Shown: positions 54,205 to 63,699, numbered from the stretch's first letter. The stretch is DNA of 64,000 bases from Chlorogloeopsis fritschii PCC 6912 (GCF_000317285.1 NZ_AJLN01000116.1:62001-126000), one strand, 5' to 3'. The notes: a model not told the origin generated them from the sequence alone. Made by a program: numbers and translations.

Positions 54205-55266
54205 TTAAGTATTAAGAGTTTGTTGATTATGATTAATAATAATATTTAGAGATATGCCTTTAATATAAGTACTAATATATGACATTAAAGCATAAATAAA
54301 AATAACTATACCTAGCATCTCTAAAAATTCTTCAATAGTTGTTAAAATAGCATAAATTATATTCTTCTCGCCATACAAATTAGTATAATAGCCACCCAAC
54401 ATTTCCATCCCTATAGCACCACTTACGTAGATAGTTCCAGCTATTATAAATAAGCGTTTTATTTTTGTGGGAAGAGTAGTGATAAATCTTAAAAATGCTA
54501 GTAGAAAAATGAGTACAAAGATAGTACCAGGTATCACCCAAGCATAGTAAAGAAAGCCACTTGTATTCAATGAATTTTGTAGTGGCTCAATCAACCTTTC
54601 ATGAAAGCTCATGAATTCGTCCAAAGACAGAGCCATAAAAATGAATGATAAGCTTTTCCAGTGGCTAATATAAGCTTCACCAGCTATTTTTTTGGCAGAG
54701 GCGATTAAAAACAGAAGAATAGAGCAAACTAGCAAAGCATACGCTGAGTAAAGGCTAGGAATATTTGTCTCTTCATCAACATTAAATAAGAATGCAAAGA
54801 ATTCTCTAGAAGAATAGTCAGGAAGAAAGTACAAGGTCAATTGTCCAGCAATACTAACTAGACAAAGACCTACTATTAACACAATCAGGAATTGTAAAGT
54901 TTTTTTGGGTGAGAGATGTACTAAAATTTTCTGCAAAGGAAAAGCAGTATTTGCTAAATCAGTATATCTATTTTTAGTTTGAGAGTTTTGTTTTATAAAA
55001 TGATTACTTTGCTTTTCATATTCACTTTTTAAGAATTGTTTATTATCAAATATTGATAAGTTTGGAAATACTACATTATCCATAAGAAATTCTATTGTTT
55101 GCTGCTCAACCCAACCATGAACTATCAAAATTTCTTGCAATTGTTTGCCAGTGAAAATTTGTTCGTAAAGTGCTGTTGTTAGTTGTTCTGATGTTATCAA
55201 ACCTGCATTAATTAAACACTCTCCCAAAATTTTTTGCTTGTAATTACTACTCTCTATATTAGTCAT
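54205..55266 (-). CDS. Multi-pass membrane protein with GspE-N-like N-terminal domain
   Basis: 353 residues. The first 60 residues (KILGECLINAGLITSEQLTT, ALYEQIFTGKQLQEILIVHG) resemble the N-terminal domain found in type II secretion/type IV pilus ATPases and in some regulators. A linker follows, then six or so hydrophobic segments between about 130 and 340 (for example FLIVLIVGLCLVSIAGQLTL and FVLIFLLAFLRFI). Acidic and His residues in the membrane part (LDEFMSFHERLIEPL) might bind metal. I do not recognise the membrane family. Single gene, with long AT-rich flanks. Confidence 0.7.
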   Translation of the reverse strand: MTNIESSNYKQKILGECLINAGLITSEQLTTALYEQIFTGKQLQEILIVHGWVEQQTIEFLMDNVVFPNLSIFDNKQFLKSEYEKQSNHFIKQNSQTKNRYTDLANTAFPLQKILVHLSPKKTLQFLIVLIVGLCLVSIAGQLTLYFLPDYSSREFFAFLFNVDEETNIPSLYSAYALLVCSILLFLIASAKKIAGEAYISHWKSLSFIFMALSLDEFMSFHERLIEPLQNSLNTSGFLYYAWVIPGTIFVLIFLLAFLRFITTLPTKIKRLFIIAGTIYVSGAIGMEMLGGYYTNLYGEKNIIYAILTTIEEFLEMLGIVIFIYALMSYISTYIKGISLNIIINHNQQTLNT

Positions 55267-55476
55267 TATGATTTCGATATATATTTTTCAAATTCTATAT
55301 TTAAGACGATTTCTAACCGTTTCACTAAATATGTAAAAACTAGGTTAACAATAGTTAATTAAAAATTAAATAAAAATGATGTAAAAATTAAATGAAGTAT
55401 TTGATTTGTATAAAAACAATTATAGTTATACGTATAATTGCATAACAACTATAATAACTGTTGAATTAAGAGTATT

Positions 55477-55569
55477 AGTTTCAAGGCGCTATTTGGCTCG
55501 AATTTCGATAATGATGATGCCGCCCTGTATGAAGCCATGTCTGCATCATTTGTAGCTCAAGTACAGTGA
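55477..55569 (+). pseudogene. Possible C-terminal relic of a lost gene
   Basis: Open from an upstream stop at 55462, no start codon, 30 codons to TGA. Residues FKALFGSNFDNDDAALYEAM with SASFVAQVQ at the end look like a folded C-terminus. Family not recognised. Could be chance. Confidence 0.25.
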
Positions 55570-56437
55570 TTACATTTAAATCTCACTCAACAGTTAATGT
55601 GATGGAAGATATAACTGTGAGTGCTGTGCTTGACGGCAAAAAACCTCGTTCTCTGAACAAGGTTTAAATATATTGATACCTTCTGTGCGATCGCTACAGC
55701 TTTATAAAATTTAAAATTTACGATCAACGCCCCATAGTTTGCACTAGGGGCATTGATTGATGTTGTGGAATTGAAAATCGTCAATTTCTAATTCCGGTTA
55801 TTTAGTTTTAAAAAGGCCCTTTTGCGTCACATTCTTTAGTCCAGCACCTTTTAAGAAGTTCAATCCTGTAAAGATATGCGAAGCGACGAGGATCTAATAC
55901 TAATTTAGTCTCACTACTAAAAAGGGGCTGGTTCAGATACTGCCAGAGAGGAAATCTGATTTTGGTGTGTTTTGGAGTCATAAGAGCATGAAAAAACTAT
56001 AAAACTGTCGTAGCAGTAGACGGCATCTGATATTCAAGGTGCCCGTTACTGATTCCCTAGTTAAACCGTACACAATATATATTCAATTGTCCTTAGGGCA
56101 ATTGCGGAAAATTGGGCAACCCTATTGCTCAATATTTTATGTTACCTTTTTATAGGTATTTAAAATAACGATTTAAATGTATAAAACTCAAAAAAAGCAT
56201 AGAATCTAACATACCAAAGAATAGAAAAATTAAATGAACTGACTGATTATTCTGGTTCGGGAAATTTAATCCGGAATCTCAAATCCTGAAACAGGAACAA
56301 TCTACAAATGATGCGAGAAATTGCCTATATATTGCGGAGCGATCGCTTTTTTAAAAGCCAGTAAGATTACTATAAAACAAAATCCGCAAGCGCAGTTAAC
56401 TATCAGTAAATTTAACACTTATCATGATCATAGCCAT

Positions 56438-56462
56438 TAAAAAAACCCACTTTTGTGGGTTT
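56438..56462 (-). terminator. Terminator after flv1
   Basis: Read on the minus strand: AAACCCAC/GTGGGTTT hairpin with AAAA loop, followed by TTTTTAATGG. It lies 80 bp beyond the flv1 stop codon. Confidence 0.85.
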
Positions 56463-56541
56463 GAGGGAATATTTAACTTTTTCGCTGAGGTAAACTTTTT
56501 CTCTGTCTTTAGATCTGATCGCAACGCGAAATGACTTATGG

Positions 56542-58257
56542 CTAATAGTGATTGCCCGCTTTGCGATGATGAACAGCAGTCACACCTTCCGGTTTGAGTA
56601 ATTTACCATTGTCAACAATCGCATATACAACCCAATGGTCGCCACATTCCATTCGTTTGTTGACTGAACATTCAAGATAGGCTAGAGCATCGGTGAGAAT
56701 TGTACAGCCGTTATCTGCAACTGCTGTAGGAAAACTTGCAAATCTATTTTCTCCTGGGGCGAAAGATTTACGGAAGTGCTTCATGTAATCTTGATAATTC
56801 TCTTCGCCCAGAACGTTGAGAACAAACTTACCGCCTGGATACATTAGAGATTCAACTGCCCGATCTTTAGCGATCGCAACAGTAATTCCTGGAGGGTTAA
56901 AGGTAGCTTGTGATACCCAAGCACCAAGCATTCCGGTACAGACATCACCAAGTTTGGCTGTGACAACGCAAACTGAACCAATGATTCTACCGATCGCCTG
57001 TTCAACAGGAGTAGCAGCTGGTTGAGGCATTCGCTGTTTTTTAGCTTTTTTCAGTGTTTGGGCAAAGTCTGTACCCATTTCTTCACACTCTTTGAGAGTA
57101 ATGTCTGTAGGTTTAAACCTTGCCTTTAAGGTTTCAAACCCAAACTTAAAACCAGCATCTTTGAGTTTTCCTTCTATTAAGTCAAATGCTTCACCACTCC
57201 AACCATAGGAACCAAAGACACCCGCCAGTTTAGTATTATCACCAACGGATAGAACAATACCAAGGGCTGTGTGGATGGGAGTAGGCGCATTACCACCGAT
57301 GGTGGGAGAACCCATGATAAAGCCATCGCATTTTTCAATGGCAGAGCGAATTTCATCAGGTTCGGCAAATTCACAGTTGATCGACTCTACAGCCACTCCT
57401 CCTTTAGTGAGTCCCAAAGCAAAAGCTTGGGCAAGAGTTGCTGTATTGCCATAAGCTGAGGCATAAAGTAAGGCAACCCTAATTTCACGATCGGTTTGCG
57501 ATCGGCTCCATATTTCGTAGGCTTTGGTAAGCTCCAACAAGCCATAGCGAATTAAAGGCCCGTGAGCAGGAGCATACATCCTCACTGGCACTTCTGATAT
57601 TTTCTCCAGAGCTGCTTGTACCTGAGTAGCATGGGGAGCCATCAAGCAGTCAAAGTAGTAGCGCTGATCTTCCTTCAACAAATCCCAGTCTTCATCAAAA
57701 ATTTCATCGCCACACAAATGCGCGCCGAATAATTTATTAGAGTAAAGTATTTGTGTTTGCTGGTCGTAAGTACAAAGCCCTGTCGGCCAGCGAGGACTGG
57801 GAATGGGAATAAACTTCAAAATATGGCCCTGTCCCAAATCGAGGGTTTCTTTCCCCCGCATTGTGATAATTTTCAACTCACGGTTAGGAAAAGTAGCACG
57901 TAAATTGGCGGCGCAGGGAATGGAACAAACAAAAGTGAGTTTTGGAATTAAATCTAAAAGCCCTTTGAGGGTGGCAACGCGGTTAGGATTAAAATGACCT
58001 AAAATTACATAATCCAAGCCTTCCCAGTCATTGAGACATTGCCGCAATGCGTCTAAGTAAATTTGAGTAAAAGTTTCCGGCGGCGGGTCGATAATAGCAG
58101 TTTTATCAGCTTTGATTAAGTAGCAATTCGAGGTAGTACCTCTAGCAAGTGCGTATTCAATTTCAAAGCGCAGACGTGTCCAACTACGCGCTCTCAGTAC
58201 AGTCGTATTTGTGGCGATTGGTAAAACCTGTACGTCACGAGGATTGGGATTATTCAT
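56542..58257 (-). CDS. flv1: Flavodiiron protein, Flv1 type
   Basis: 571 residues, three domains: metallo-beta-lactamase-like (about 30-255), flavodoxin (about 265-405; SAYGNTATLAQ) and C-terminal flavin-reductase-like (about 430-571). The canonical di-iron ligand motif HxExDH is replaced by HFNPNRV, and other ligand sites read SPRWPTG and SNKLFGAH; such substitutions are typical of Flv1. With Flv3 it reduces O2 to water using electrons from photosystem I. Second gene after flv3 (162 bp apart, minus strand). Adjacent flv3-flv1 pairs in Nostocales include the heterocyst-type B copies, so this could be flv1B. Confidence 0.92.
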   Translation of the reverse strand: MNNPNPRDVQVLPIATNTTVLRARSWTRLRFEIEYALARGTTSNCYLIKADKTAIIDPPPETFTQIYLDALRQCLNDWEGLDYVILGHFNPNRVATLKGLLDLIPKLTFVCSIPCAANLRATFPNRELKIITMRGKETLDLGQGHILKFIPIPSPRWPTGLCTYDQQTQILYSNKLFGAHLCGDEIFDEDWDLLKEDQRYYFDCLMAPHATQVQAALEKISEVPVRMYAPAHGPLIRYGLLELTKAYEIWSRSQTDREIRVALLYASAYGNTATLAQAFALGLTKGGVAVESINCEFAEPDEIRSAIEKCDGFIMGSPTIGGNAPTPIHTALGIVLSVGDNTKLAGVFGSYGWSGEAFDLIEGKLKDAGFKFGFETLKARFKPTDITLKECEEMGTDFAQTLKKAKKQRMPQPAATPVEQAIGRIIGSVCVVTAKLGDVCTGMLGAWVSQATFNPPGITVAIAKDRAVESLMYPGGKFVLNVLGEENYQDYMKHFRKSFAPGENRFASFPTAVADNGCTILTDALAYLECSVNKRMECGDHWVVYAIVDNGKLLKPEGVTAVHHRKAGNHY

Positions 58258-58261
58258 AGGC

Positions 58262-58415
58262 TTTGTGTGAGGAGAGGGAATTTCTAGAGATAGGGGGAAG
58301 ATGGGGAGAGGGAGAGATGGGGAAGATGGGGGAGTAGGAGGGTGGAAGAAGTATTTAGAATATTACTCCTATCCCCTATCCCCTGTTCCCTATCACCTGT
58401 CACCTGTCCCCTGCC
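58262..58415. repeat. Low-complexity repeats between flv3 and flv1
   Basis: GGGGAGAGGGAGAGATGGGGAA purine tract then CCTATCCCCTATCCCCTGTT tandem units with related variants. Two arms are partly complementary. It separates the two flv genes. Confidence 0.7.
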
Positions 58416-58419
58416 TTCT

Positions 58420-60138
58420 TTAGTAGTAGTTGCCTACCTTGCGATGGCGAACAGCTGTCAAGCCGTCGGCTTTGGCAACTCGACCATCAGTGACGTTGCA
58501 GTATAAAATCCAGTGGTCACTACATTCCATGCTGCTCTTGACTTCGCATTCCATATAAGCAAGAGCGTCTGTGAGAATTGGGGCACCGTTTTTAGCTGTT
58601 TGAGTTTTCACTCCGGCAAAGCGATCGCTCCCCGGAAGCAAACGCTTGAGGAAATGTTTTTTCAGTTCGTGGTAATTTCCTTCTTCTAAAACATTAAGGA
58701 CAAACTTATCGCCGACTTGCAACAATGAGTCAATCGCACGATCTTTAGCAACAGCGACTGTAAATCCTAAAGGTTGGATGCTGGCTTGTGCTACCCAGGA
58801 AGCAAGCATCGCTCCTTTGACTCCATTCTTGTTGGCGGTAATGATGTAAAGCCCACTGCTAATCCTACCCAGGGCTTTTTCCAAATTAACGTCGATGGAC
58901 TTAAGTTGCTTGATGTTGCGCTCGCGAACTAGCAATTGTCCCAAGTCAGTACCCGCTTCTTCACACAATTGGTATGTGGCTGGGGTGGGTGTTTCTTTGA
59001 TGCGAATTGCTGGAAAGGCTTCTTTCACACCAAAATCAACGAATCTTCGGCGCAGCGGATCGATTGGTTCATCATCGCCGCCGTAACATTCAAAAAATCC
59101 GATGACTTGCTTTTCTTTGGTAACGCCCAACAATGCACTAATTGCAGCTTGAGCCGCAACGTTTGCCGTTGGAGGCATACCAATCACAATCCCTGACGAT
59201 CTAGCTGCTAGTTCTTGGATTTCTTGGATCTCTGCGGTAGTCAGATCCATCATTTCCACACCGATACCAGTTTTCTGGATACCTTGGGAAATGGCTTGGG
59301 CGAGGCGATCGCTACATCCATAGTCAGAGACATAAAACAAGCCAACAATCGTTTCTGATTTTGCTTGTTTTTGGCTCCAACTCTGGTAACACTCTTTCAG
59401 AACATCAAGATGATGGTAGAGTAAAGGGCCATGTCCGTTAGCAATGATTTTAATGTTTCCGAGTTCGCCCATTTTCTTCATTGCATTTAGCAACGAACGA
59501 GCATTCGGCCCCATTAAGCAATCGTAGTAAAATCTAAAGTCAGGTTCGATTGCCTCTAGGTTGACATCGAAGGTGTCATCGCTGCAATAGTGCATCCCAA
59601 AGGCATCACAGGTGAAGAGAGTTTGGGATTTATGGTCGAAGCTGAAGATAGTATCCGGCCAGTGTAAATTTGGGGCGCTAACGAATTCGATTTCGTGTCC
59701 TTGTCCTAAATCGACGCGATCGCCACTTTTAACAATCCGCTTCGAGAACGGATCGTGTACCAAATTTTCCAGAAACTGGAGTGCAACTTTAGACGCTAAA
59801 ACGGTAGCTCTGGGTGCTAATTGGAGAACGTCTTCCACCAAGCCGCTATGATCTGGCTCTGTGTGGCTGACAATAATGTAATCAATCGCTTTTGGATTGA
59901 CCAGTTTTTTCAAAGTTTCTAAATACAAGTCGCGAAACTTCGTATGAGAAGTATCGACCAAGGCAATGCGATCGCCCTTAATTAAATATGAATTGTAGGT
60001 TGTACCATTTTGTAGCCCGAATTCTATATCGAAGCGATCGCGATCCCAATCAAGAGAACGGATTGCCGTCGTGTTGGGAGCAATTTCAACAGTTTGTATA
60101 GTAAGTCGTTTTTGGACGTTCTCTGTGAGCGCTGCCAT
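58420..60138 (-). CDS. flv3: Flavodiiron protein, Flv3 type
   Basis: 572 residues from the ATG at 60138, 7 bp after GGAG; an upstream frame extension adds 13 residues and is unlikely. Same three-domain layout as the next gene. Di-iron ligands are canonical: SHTEPDHSG, NLHWPDT, TCDAFGMH and ANGHGPL. The C-terminus ends RHRKVGNYY. It forms the oxygen-reducing pair with Flv1, protecting photosystem I or, in heterocysts, nitrogenase. First gene of the pair. Anabaena keeps its heterocyst Flv1B/Flv3B genes adjacent in the same order, so a B-type identity is likely but not proven. Confidence 0.93.
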   Translation of the reverse strand: MAALTENVQKRLTIQTVEIAPNTTAIRSLDWDRDRFDIEFGLQNGTTYNSYLIKGDRIALVDTSHTKFRDLYLETLKKLVNPKAIDYIIVSHTEPDHSGLVEDVLQLAPRATVLASKVALQFLENLVHDPFSKRIVKSGDRVDLGQGHEIEFVSAPNLHWPDTIFSFDHKSQTLFTCDAFGMHYCSDDTFDVNLEAIEPDFRFYYDCLMGPNARSLLNAMKKMGELGNIKIIANGHGPLLYHHLDVLKECYQSWSQKQAKSETIVGLFYVSDYGCSDRLAQAISQGIQKTGIGVEMMDLTTAEIQEIQELAARSSGIVIGMPPTANVAAQAAISALLGVTKEKQVIGFFECYGGDDEPIDPLRRRFVDFGVKEAFPAIRIKETPTPATYQLCEEAGTDLGQLLVRERNIKQLKSIDVNLEKALGRISSGLYIITANKNGVKGAMLASWVAQASIQPLGFTVAVAKDRAIDSLLQVGDKFVLNVLEEGNYHELKKHFLKRLLPGSDRFAGVKTQTAKNGAPILTDALAYMECEVKSSMECSDHWILYCNVTDGRVAKADGLTAVRHRKVGNYY

Positions 60139-60526
60139 TAGGAGTCTCCGAGCACAAATCATCAGTCTGCTTTTCACTTCTTATTTTGCTCATAATTATT
60201 TTTGTAAAGTTGTTCAAAACTCTATGTTTTTGAAAAGTCAATATGTAGCCAAAATGTCTATTTTTTGGCATAGACTGTGACTGAAAAAGTGTAGTTAATG
60301 CTCGTTTTTAAAGTTGCGAATTATAGCAAAATATGGCAGCTAATTCTATAAAAAATTACAACAGCAAAGTCATAGCAATGTTATTGCTGCTAATGATTTT
60401 GTAACGAAAAGCATAAATTTTGCAACCGTTGTATCTAATTTTAATTGTTATTAATTAGAGTGAGTTTGTCGCAAAATAAACATAGAAAATCAGATAATAG
60501 GAACTTCTTCTGATTTTCAAGTTTTT
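60139..60526. other. flv3 upstream region
   Basis: About 390 bp, AT-rich, between flv3 and the dynamin relic. It should contain the flv3 promoter. A short dyad near 60230-60250 (AAGTCAATATGTAGCC) is not convincing as an operator. Confidence 0.4.
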
Positions 60527-60989
60527 ACTGTTACTCCCCAGAGAAATCTGCAAAATGATAGAGCAGATTTATATCTCTGTAGCACTATTAGCGGAGGTGT
60601 AGCAACTGTCGTATCTTTATGTTGCTGGCATTGGAGGCCCCATAACTTTGGGAATAGGACTAATTGCAGCAGCTGCGATGATTGGATGGTCACTTTTTGG
60701 AGAATCATGGCAGCGTCGTGTAGCCAAGAAAATGGTTAGTCATTTTGAAGAACAACAAGTACTCAACAAGTTTCTTCAAGGAGTTGATGAGTACTGGCAG
60801 GACACTGGTAAAGCCTTTGATAAGGGAGCAGATGCTGTAGAAAAAAGCTTTCAAGACTACATTCAACACCTTCGCGAGCTATGCTTAAATGATGATAAAG
60901 CTTCTAGAGAATACATTGAGTATATTTTATCCGTACTCAGGGAACTAGCAAATTTTTTCACCGCAATCCCTTGGAAAAACCATACATAG
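60527..60989 (+). pseudogene. C-terminal relic of a dynamin-like GTPase, frameshifted
   Basis: From 60603 the frame reads VAGIGGPITLGIGLIAAAAM, then IGWSLFGESWQRRVAKKMV and HFEEQQVLNKFLQGVDEYWQ, the C-terminal membrane and stalk part of bacterial dynamin-like proteins. Just upstream another frame reads QNDRADLYL and TISGGVATVVS, which would continue the same protein if one base were lost or gained near 60606-60615. The GTPase domain is missing altogether. No start codon is evident, although TTG/CTG codons exist at 60606 and 60648. A short expressed product of about 113 residues cannot be excluded. Confidence 0.65.
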
Positions 60990-61021
60990 CAAGCATAGAA
61001 ATCTGTAAATAACAACACTTA

Positions 61022-61056
61022 GACCCACAACTTATTGTTTGTGGGTCGAAAAATTT
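61022..61056 (+). terminator. Hairpin terminator after the dynamin relic
   Basis: GACCCACAA/TTGTGGGTC perfect 9-bp stem with CTTATTGT-type loop, followed by GAAAAATTTT. The terminator survives behind the degraded gene. Confidence 0.75.
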
Positions 61057-61402
61057 TGAGATTGCATTGATTTCATTGAATACGAAATCCGAGTATAAAC
61101 CCCCTTTTTGAATAACCCGTGCGGACGGGCTTGATTTGTATCACGTTCTCGTGTTTATTAGTATTGATTTGCGTTCATCGATTAATTAAAATCTTGCACT
61201 GAGCCAAAAACAAAGGTTTGAGCTAAAGAGTTTCAATAACGTTTAAACACAAATGATTTTATCAAGCTTGATGTTTGCCTTGGATATTTTCTCTAAAGAG
61301 CATCTATAACCGTCTTGCTCTAGCAACAGAGCCAATTTAGTGCAAAATCGAATGGATTAAGTCAAAAAAAGGGTATCACTGAAGTTGTAGAATTTCTTCT
61401 AG
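61057..61402. other. Intergenic region before the toxin gene 3' end
   Basis: About 350 bp, no gene seen. A short GC dyad CCCGTGCGGACGGG at about 61118-61131 is the only marked structure. Confidence 0.4.
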
Positions 61403-61669
61403 TCAACTTTCATCCTTATAAACTTTACTTCGATGACCTATTTCCACAACATTTACTAGTAAAACATCATCAAAAATCTCGTAGATAACGCGATAATCAC
61501 CTACTCTAATCCTATAAGCATTTTCTTGACCTTTTAGCTTTTTTACCCCGTTGGGGCGGGGTTCTATGGCTAAATCATCAATTTTAACTTGTATACGTTC
61601 TTGAAGTTCTGGCGATAATTTTTTTAGTTGTTTTAATGCCCCCTTTAAGATTTCAACTTTATAACTCAC
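61403..61669 (-). CDS. RelE/ParE-family toxin
   Basis: 88 residues. Typical RelE fold: YKVEILKGALKQLKKLSPEL, VKIDDLAIEPRPNGVKKLKG, then AYRIRVGDYRVIYEIFDDVL, ending in VVEIGHRSKVY. Conserved Arg in RIRVGDYRVIY and C-terminal His/Arg residues fit an mRNA interferase. It overlaps the antitoxin gene by 4 bp (ATGA), a classic toxin-antitoxin operon with antitoxin first. The toxin would cleave mRNA at the ribosome when the antitoxin is degraded. Close to tmRNA, which rescues such ribosomes, perhaps by chance. Confidence 0.92.
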   Translation of the reverse strand: MSYKVEILKGALKQLKKLSPELQERIQVKIDDLAIEPRPNGVKKLKGQENAYRIRVGDYRVIYEIFDDVLLVNVVEIGHRSKVYKDES

Positions 61670-61905
61670 GCTACTTCCTTTTTTCTTTCTGTTTCCAGTT
61701 CTTTTTTAGCTTCTTCCCATGACATCGAGCCGTCAATCTCAGCAGATTTTTTAGCTTGCTCGTAGGCTTTTAAATCTTCTTCATCCTCTTCATCTTCAAT
61801 TTTTTTCAAGAAAGCATAAATTTCATCTAAAGTGCTGTCGTAAGCTTGATTTAGCAGTACGTTAATATCTTTAATTAATTGTTCGCGTTCTTGTTCACTT
61901 TTCAT
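61666..61905 (-). CDS. Antitoxin of the RelE-type module
   Basis: 79 residues, very acidic in the middle (KKIEDEEDEEDLKAYEQ) and basic at the end (ETERKKEVA). No DNA-binding domain is obvious; the N-terminus is helical (LIKDINVLLNQAYDSTLDEI). It matches the small acidic antitoxins paired with RelE/ParE toxins in cyanobacteria. Stop overlaps the toxin start by 4 bp. Autoregulation is likely but no operator is clear. Confidence 0.88.
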   Translation of the reverse strand: MKSEQEREQLIKDINVLLNQAYDSTLDEIYAFLKKIEDEEDEEDLKAYEQAKKSAEIDGSMSWEEAKKELETERKKEVA

Positions 61906-62068
61906 TGTTAGTTAGGAATGATTATTTTTACTTTTTCTGTCACCGCCCCTAGTTTCACCTAAAGGCTTCTCATTATAATCGATGATACCTATCGTAGAGT
62001 TTACGTTCCTACCATAAAACAAAATCCACCTACACATATTAGTGTCAGGTGGACTTGATTATTCTTAG

Positions 62069-62457
62069 TGGATCCGAGCAGAGTCGAACTGCTGTCCAAA
62101 CTGGGTATTGACCCTCCGCTCATTCACAGGTTTAGCCTTTCTTACCCTCAAGGCGGGGAACGTTCATTATCCCGAACGGTAGGATTCTCTGGTGAAGTCT
62201 TTGTCAACAAGCCTACCAGAGGAAACTTGTTAACGCATCCGTTGGGGTTTGCCCCTAGCCCTTAACGGAGTCAGACTAGAAGCGCTCGAACCGTTAGAGG
62301 TTTTTAGGCAACTGCTACAGCAGCTTCCTTACGAGCAAATTTTACGATGTTGTTCGCATTTACTTTTTTTTTGAGCCTTGGATTTACGAGAGATGACTCA
62401 CTCTCGACCTGAATCACAGAGTAGCTTTCGCCAGCCTGTCGAAACCGGTGCGGACCC
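62069..62457 (-). ncRNA. ssrA: tmRNA (SsrA)
   Basis: Minus strand, about 389 nt. The 5' end GGGTCCGCACCGGTTTCGAC pairs by GGGTCCG with the 3' end CGGATCCA; the T arm is GTTCGACTCTGC-type. The tag frame at 62304-62357 encodes ANNIVKFARKEAAVAVA followed by TAA, close to known cyanobacterial tags. Several pseudoknot stems follow (for example GGGGTTTGCCCC). CCA is not encoded. It is a one-piece tmRNA that frees stalled ribosomes and tags their products. Confidence 0.96.
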
Positions 62458-62541
62458 ATGAGGTTCTTATATTCTTATTATAGTGTGCAGTTTTAAACTT
62501 AGACACTATATTGAGAAAATTTCTCGATTTTCAAAGATTGG

Positions 62542-62569
62542 GTAGAGACGCGATTAATCACGTCTCTAC
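62542..62569. repeat. GTAGAGACGCGATTAATC palindrome
   Basis: GTAGAGACG(CG)ATTAATCACGTCTCTAC nearly perfect dyad, related to 45241-45263. It stands between atpG and tmRNA on the downstream side of atpG and may act as a terminator. Confidence 0.6.
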
Positions 62570-62605
62570 AATTCCTCAACTTGTCCTCTTCCTAGTCCCG
62601 TTGTC

Positions 62606-63553
62606 CTAACTTAACGCCTGAGCACCGCCAACAACCTCAAGAATTTCTTGAGTGATTGAAGCTTGCCGGGCTTTGTTGTAAGACAGGGTAAGGGTGTTAA
62701 TTAACTCAGCTGCGTTGTCGCTGGCATTGCTCATGGCTGTCATCCGCGCTGCCAGTTCACTTGCTGCTGATTCTTGCAGCGCTCGCAATAGCTGGTTAGT
62801 TAAGTAAAGAGGTAGCAAAGAATCCAGAATTTGTACCGGATCTTGCTCGAAGATCATGTCATTGGGAAGAGACCGAACTTGAGCAGTCACTTTCTGCCTT
62901 TCTACTTCAAACTGACCACCGCGAGTTGTCAGACGAAAGATTTCGTCATCTGCGGTTTCTAAACCTTGAGTGTCAAGGGGAAGCAGAGTTTGCACTACCG
63001 GACGAGAGCTAACTAGAGAGACAAACCGAGTGTAAATTAACTCGATTCTGTCTACGCTTTCTGAAAGGAATAAAGAAAGGAGTTCGTTAGCAATGTTGGA
63101 AGCTTCAGCTGCGGTGGGAATTTGCTCTAAGCCGGTATAGACAGCATCAATTGGTTGATCGCGACGTTGGAAGTACTGTGCGGCTTTGCGCCCTACGATC
63201 ACAAATTTGTAATCTATACCTTCGGCTTTGAGTTCCTTGGCACGATTTTCCGCACGCTTGATGACGTTGGTGTTATAACCACCGCACAAACCCCGATCGC
63301 CTGAAATCACCAATAGCCCCACTGACTTAACTTCCCGCTTTCTGAGCAAGGGCAGGTTTGCTTCTTCAAACCGCAGACGCGCTTGCAAACCGTAGAGTAC
63401 TTGGGCGAGGCGATCGGCAAAGGGGCGGGTGGATAGTACCTGTTCTTGGGCACGACGTACCCTCGCTGCCGCCACCAGCCGCATAGCTTCTGTAATTTTT
63501 TTGGTATTTTTAACCGATTGAATGCGATCGCGTATTGCTTTGAGGTTAGCCAT
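62606..63553 (-). CDS. atpG: ATP synthase gamma subunit
   Basis: 315 residues, the cyanobacterial length. N-terminal helix [20 protein letters not shown] and C-terminal helix [20 protein letters not shown] form the rotating coiled coil inside the F1 head. The insertion typical of cyanobacterial and chloroplast gamma subunits is visible at about 195-235 ([20 protein letters not shown]), without the two Cys of the chloroplast redox switch. Follows atpA on the same strand after about 145 bp of repeats; gene order atpA-atpG is standard. Start ATG at 63553. Confidence 0.97.
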   Translation of the reverse strand: MANLKAIRDRIQSVKNTKKITEAMRLVAAARVRRAQEQVLSTRPFADRLAQVLYGLQARLRFEEANLPLLRKREVKSVGLLVISGDRGLCGGYNTNVIKRAENRAKELKAEGIDYKFVIVGRKAAQYFQRRDQPIDAVYTGLEQIPTAAEASNIANELLSLFLSESVDRIELIYTRFVSLVSSRPVVQTLLPLDTQGLETADDEIFRLTTRGGQFEVERQKVTAQVRSLPNDMIFEQDPVQILDSLLPLYLTNQLLRALQESAASELAARMTAMSNASDNAAELINTLTLSYNKARQASITQEILEVVGGAQALS

Positions 63554-63559
63554 AATCTT

Positions 63560-63698
63560 TGATTAGAGACTAGGGATTAGAGGCTAGGGACTAGAGAGAT
63601 TAAGAATTAGAGGTTAGGGATTGGGAAGATGAGTATTACCAGAATTTAGGGGATTTAATCTACAACCCTAGCCCCTAGTCCCTAACCCCTATCCCCTA
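63560..63698. repeat. Low-complexity heptamer repeats between atpA and atpG
   Basis: GACTAGGGATTAGAGGCTAG units in one half and CCTAGCCCCTAGTCCCTAAC-type units in the other. The halves are complementary and can form a long hairpin within the atp operon. Confidence 0.8.
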
Positions 63699-63699
63699 A

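Larger units (their letters stand above)
55267..56541. other. Long intergenic region, possible relic
   Basis: About 1.27 kb. A frame of about 30 codons (55477-55569) with SFKALFGSNFDNDDAALYEA has protein-like composition but no start and may be the tail of a lost gene. 55800-56100 contains several short dyads (for example CAATTGTCCTTAGGGCAATTG) without a known RNA pattern. The right end holds the flv1 terminator. Confidence 0.5.

Noticed and set aside
55800-56110. Candidate 6S or other structured RNA upstream of the flv1 terminator
   Set aside because: Several short dyads exist but no pattern matching a known RNA family could be built by hand.
62068-62265. 65-codon frame at the tmRNA locus
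   Set aside because: It is antisense to the tmRNA, which is secure from its tag, pairing ends and T arm.
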